Assembly: GCA_964608575.1 (NCBI GenBank)
Contig: CAZSPW010000097.1
Coordinates: forward strand, 1 to 6,424
Source: JAMIFN01 sp964608575
GTDB taxonomy: Bacteria; Pseudomonadota; Gammaproteobacteria; Burkholderiales; Burkholderiaceae_C
Reading direction: 5' to 3'
Length of the DNA stretch: 6,424 bases
A model generated the notes under the pieces. That model did no database searches. It worked only from the letters and a program-made list of their open reading frames with translations, and was not told the DNA's origin. Shown piece by piece: positions 5,650-6,424 of this stretch (its first letter is position 1; each line of letters opens with the position of its first letter). A program made the position numbers and the translations under genes.

Positions 5650-6424
5650 CCCGCCATGCCTTGCCCCATGCGCACAGGCGCACCAGGCTGCCATTCGGGC
5701 TGAAATTTCACGCCGATATCGGGCAGGCAGAGCACCACGGTGGAGCCGAGCATAAAGCGCCCTAGTTCTGCGCCCCGTGCCAGCTCAATTTGACCGCTAT
5801 CGTATTCCCACATTTGAATTTGGCCGCTGCGTTTGGCATTGACCACGCCATGCCAAACTGTGGCCATGCCGCCCACGATGGTGGCGCCCACCAACACCAC
5901 AGCCATAGGGCCGCCTGGGGTGTCAAAAAAGCAAACCAAGCGTTCATTGCGGGCAAACAGCCCGGGCACATTTTCCGCCGTTAAGGGGTTGACCGAGTAC
6001 AAATCCCCAGGCAAATACACCATGCGGCGCAGCGTGCCGGCGCAAGGCATATGGATGCGGTGGTAATCGCGCGGGCTTAAATAAATCGTGGCGAAGCTGC
6101 CATTTTTGAACATCTGCGCTGTAGCCGCGTCGCCGCCCAAGAGTGCCAGCAGGCTGTAATCGTGCCCCTTGGCCTGAAAAATCCTATCGCCCGTGATGCG
6201 TCCCAATTGACTGACCCTGCCATCCACAGGGCTGATCCAGGCGGTGTGCGCCAGCGGGCGCGCATTGGCTTTCAAAGCACGGGTGAAAAAATCATTGAAA
6301 GTGGCGTAATCGGCGGGGCTTTCCAGCTCCGCGTCGTGCATATCCACACCATAGCGGCGGATAAATAGCTCAATGGCGGTGCGGGTGAAGTCGCCACCGC
6401 GCAAATTGGCCAGCTTGCCCATCA
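5643..6424 (-). CDS. psd: Phosphatidylserine decarboxylase proenzyme (N-terminus beyond window)
   Basis: It decarboxylates phosphatidylserine to phosphatidylethanolamine at the inner membrane, following PssA. The visible 259 residues begin at the window edge; comparison with E. coli Psd suggests roughly 20-25 residues are missing, so the first visible Met need not be the start. Conserved blocks include TFNDFF, SPVDG, QAKGHDYSL, YLSPRDYHRIHMP, PGDLYSVN, LFARNER and VGATIVGG. Using visible numbering, D67, H124 and S227 match the Asp-His-Ser self-cleavage triad. S227 lies in GRFMLGSTVV (codon 5744-5742), the LGST site where the chain cuts itself between Gly and Ser and the Ser becomes the pyruvoyl cofactor. 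The small alpha chain would be about 33 residues. The C-terminal tail after the LGST site is shorter than in E. coli. The gene ends inside a triplicated 11-base repeat. Confidence 0.96.
   Translation of the reverse strand, partial: MGKLANLRGGDFTRTAIELFIRRYGVDMHDAELESPADYATFNDFFTRALKANARPLAHTAWISPVDGRVSQLGRITGDRIFQAKGHDYSLLALLGGDAATAQMFKNGSFATIYLSPRDYHRIHMPCAGTLRRMVYLPGDLYSVNPLTAENVPGLFARNERLVCFFDTPGGPMAVVLVGATIVGGMATVWHGVVNAKRSGQIQMWEYDSGQIELARGAELGRFMLGSTVVLCLPDIGVKFQPEWQPGAPVRMGQGMAGQ

Noticed and set aside
1..6424. CRISPR array, insertion sequence or prophage
   Set aside because: There are no regularly spaced repeats of 20-40 bases, no transposase or integrase frame and no terminal inverted repeats with target duplications; the 11-base triplet at 5617-5649 has no spacers.

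Overview
The window looks like ordinary chromosome from a betaproteobacterium, most likely order Burkholderiales. It has about balanced GC. The evidence is protein character: an integral-membrane PssA of the CDP-alcohol phosphotransferase type, a Burkholderiales-like Fe superoxide dismutase, a proteobacterial LGST-type phosphatidylserine decarboxylase and a homoserine dehydrogenase with an ACT domain. I cannot place it below order from sequence alone.

Layout from left to right. Positions 1-206 (minus) hold the start of a single-pass membrane protein resembling TolA, cut by the window edge. pssA (258-1094, minus) lies just upstream of it in the same direction. A 164-base divergent gap separates pssA from a 609-residue 7TM receptor (1259-3088, plus) with a periplasmic sensor domain and a degenerate GGDEF-like tail. 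A 314-base non-coding stretch (3089-3402) contains inverted repeats and a pyrimidine tract, then hom (3403-4728, plus). Between hom and the convergent sodB (4910-5491, minus) lie 181 bases packed with hairpins, including a strong terminator for each gene. psd (5643 to the right edge, minus) loses its N-terminus to the window edge, and its stop codon sits in a triplicated 11-base repeat.

How the genes relate. PssA and Psd catalyse consecutive steps of phosphatidylethanolamine synthesis (CDP-diacylglycerol + serine to phosphatidylserine, then decarboxylation). Here they lie on the same strand but about 4.5 kb apart, separated by unrelated genes. Hom makes homoserine for threonine and methionine, SodB removes superoxide, and the TolA-like protein would serve the envelope. 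The set is mostly housekeeping.

I found no mobile element, CRISPR array, tRNA or rRNA, and no convincing new multi-gene system. The points most worth a second look are the receptor whose GGDEF-type output domain has lost its catalytic motif, the overrepresented GCCTAG/CTAGGC hexamer, the palindrome cluster after hom, the structured leader before hom, and the 11-base repeats at the psd stop.
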